Virus record (IMG/VR): IMGVR_UViG_3300009076_000019
Location: 1-38,052 of that record
DNA length: 38,052 nt
Strand: one strand, 5' to 3'
Origin: a virus
In this document: positions 37,766 through 38,052 of the stretch, piece after piece
How the letters are laid out: every line of letters begins with the position of its first letter
How positions within the stretch are numbered: position 1 is the stretch's first letter
Notes under the pieces: generated by a model
The model's input: the letters and a program-made list of their open reading frames with translations, nothing else
Told to the model about the DNA's origin: nothing
Databases searched by the model: none
Made by a program: the position numbers and the translations under genes

Positions 37766-38052
37766 ATGGTTGCCCACTTTGTTACGCCGCTTGGGGATTT
37801 CATAGCAACTTACCTGGACGGCCGCCGGCCAGGTATTCCGCATGTCGAGGTTCCATCAGCGCCTAGCGATGGGTCGCAGGTTTGGCTATTCCCAGGATGG
37901 AGTCCGCCTGCGGCGATTGATTTAGAGGCCGCCCTTCGCGCCAGTCGGCGACTCGCCAACAACATTAAGTATGAGAAGGCCACTCAAGCCATCACGGCAG
38001 ACTACCCGCAGCTGGAAAAGGACACCTGGCCAACGCAGGACAAAGAGTCAAA
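37766..38052 (+). CDS. Tail fibre assembly-like protein (partial)
   Basis: Starts at the ATG at 37766, 2 bp after the preceding gene, and runs off the right edge; 95 residues are visible. The end reads ATQAITADYPQLEKDTWPTQ, which resembles tail fibre assembly or DUF4376-type proteins. Such proteins act as fibre chaperones. The rest lies outside the window. Confidence 0.65.
   Translation, partial: MVAHFVTPLGDFIATYLDGRRPGIPHVEVPSAPSDGSQVWLFPGWSPPAAIDLEAALRASRRLANNIKYEKATQAITADYPQLEKDTWPTQDKES

Noticed and set aside
1-38052. tRNA genes, CRISPR arrays or insertion sequences
   Set aside because: I saw no cloverleaf, regularly spaced repeats or transposase with terminal repeats.

Overview
The window is most of a temperate siphovirus genome, probably a prophage of a Pseudomonas-group gammaproteobacterium. 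The evidence is a high G+C content, strong AGGAGG-type ribosome binding sites, tightly overlapping genes, and many gene families typical of lambdoid Pseudomonas phages. No flanking bacterial gene is seen, and both window edges cut phage genes.

Layout. Positions 1-11580 are transcribed leftward and 11664-38052 rightward, around a lambda-like switch. A LexA/CI-type repressor (10843-11580, minus) faces a small Cro-like protein (11664-11903, plus). Related operator pairs lie on both sides of the repressor (about 10632-10671 and 11605-11643), so the arrangement resembles OL/pL and OR/pR. The leftward arm carries small phage genes, an endonuclease VII-like HNH protein, a cytosine-5 DNA methyltransferase with a second gene in another frame, a DUF4224 protein at the left edge (usually next to an integrase), and a diversity-generating retroelement (DGR). 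The rightward arm holds replication genes with a probable internal origin, a tyrosine recombinase, a DUF1064 nuclease, a Q-type antiterminator with its late promoter and terminators, two holin-like proteins, a probable cos region, terminase, portal, a ClpP-protease/capsid fusion, tail genes with a -1 frameshifted chaperone, a tape measure protein and tail-tip/fibre genes.

The main system is the DGR (2898-10317). It has a DGR-type reverse transcriptase, an Avd accessory protein, one 101-bp template repeat (TR) and three 101-bp variable repeats (VR1-VR3). Each VR forms the 3' end of a different DUF1566/C-type-lectin-like target gene. Compared by eye without gaps, the VRs differ from TR at 14, 14 and 12 positions, and all 40 differences fall on adenines of the TR coding strand. 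The third target lies more than 3.8 kb away, as the first gene behind the OL/pL-like promoter. The reverse transcriptase start codon lies inside TR. VR1 and VR2 have a hairpin exactly 30 bp downstream; VR3 has lost it.

Expected working: in the lysogen the repressor holds pL and pR. After SOS-type repressor cleavage, pL would express target 3 and the leftward genes, possibly including the DGR core. pR would express replication genes and then Q, which lets RNA polymerase through terminators ahead of the lysis and morphogenesis genes. Functional claims come from motif recognition by eye; no database search was run.
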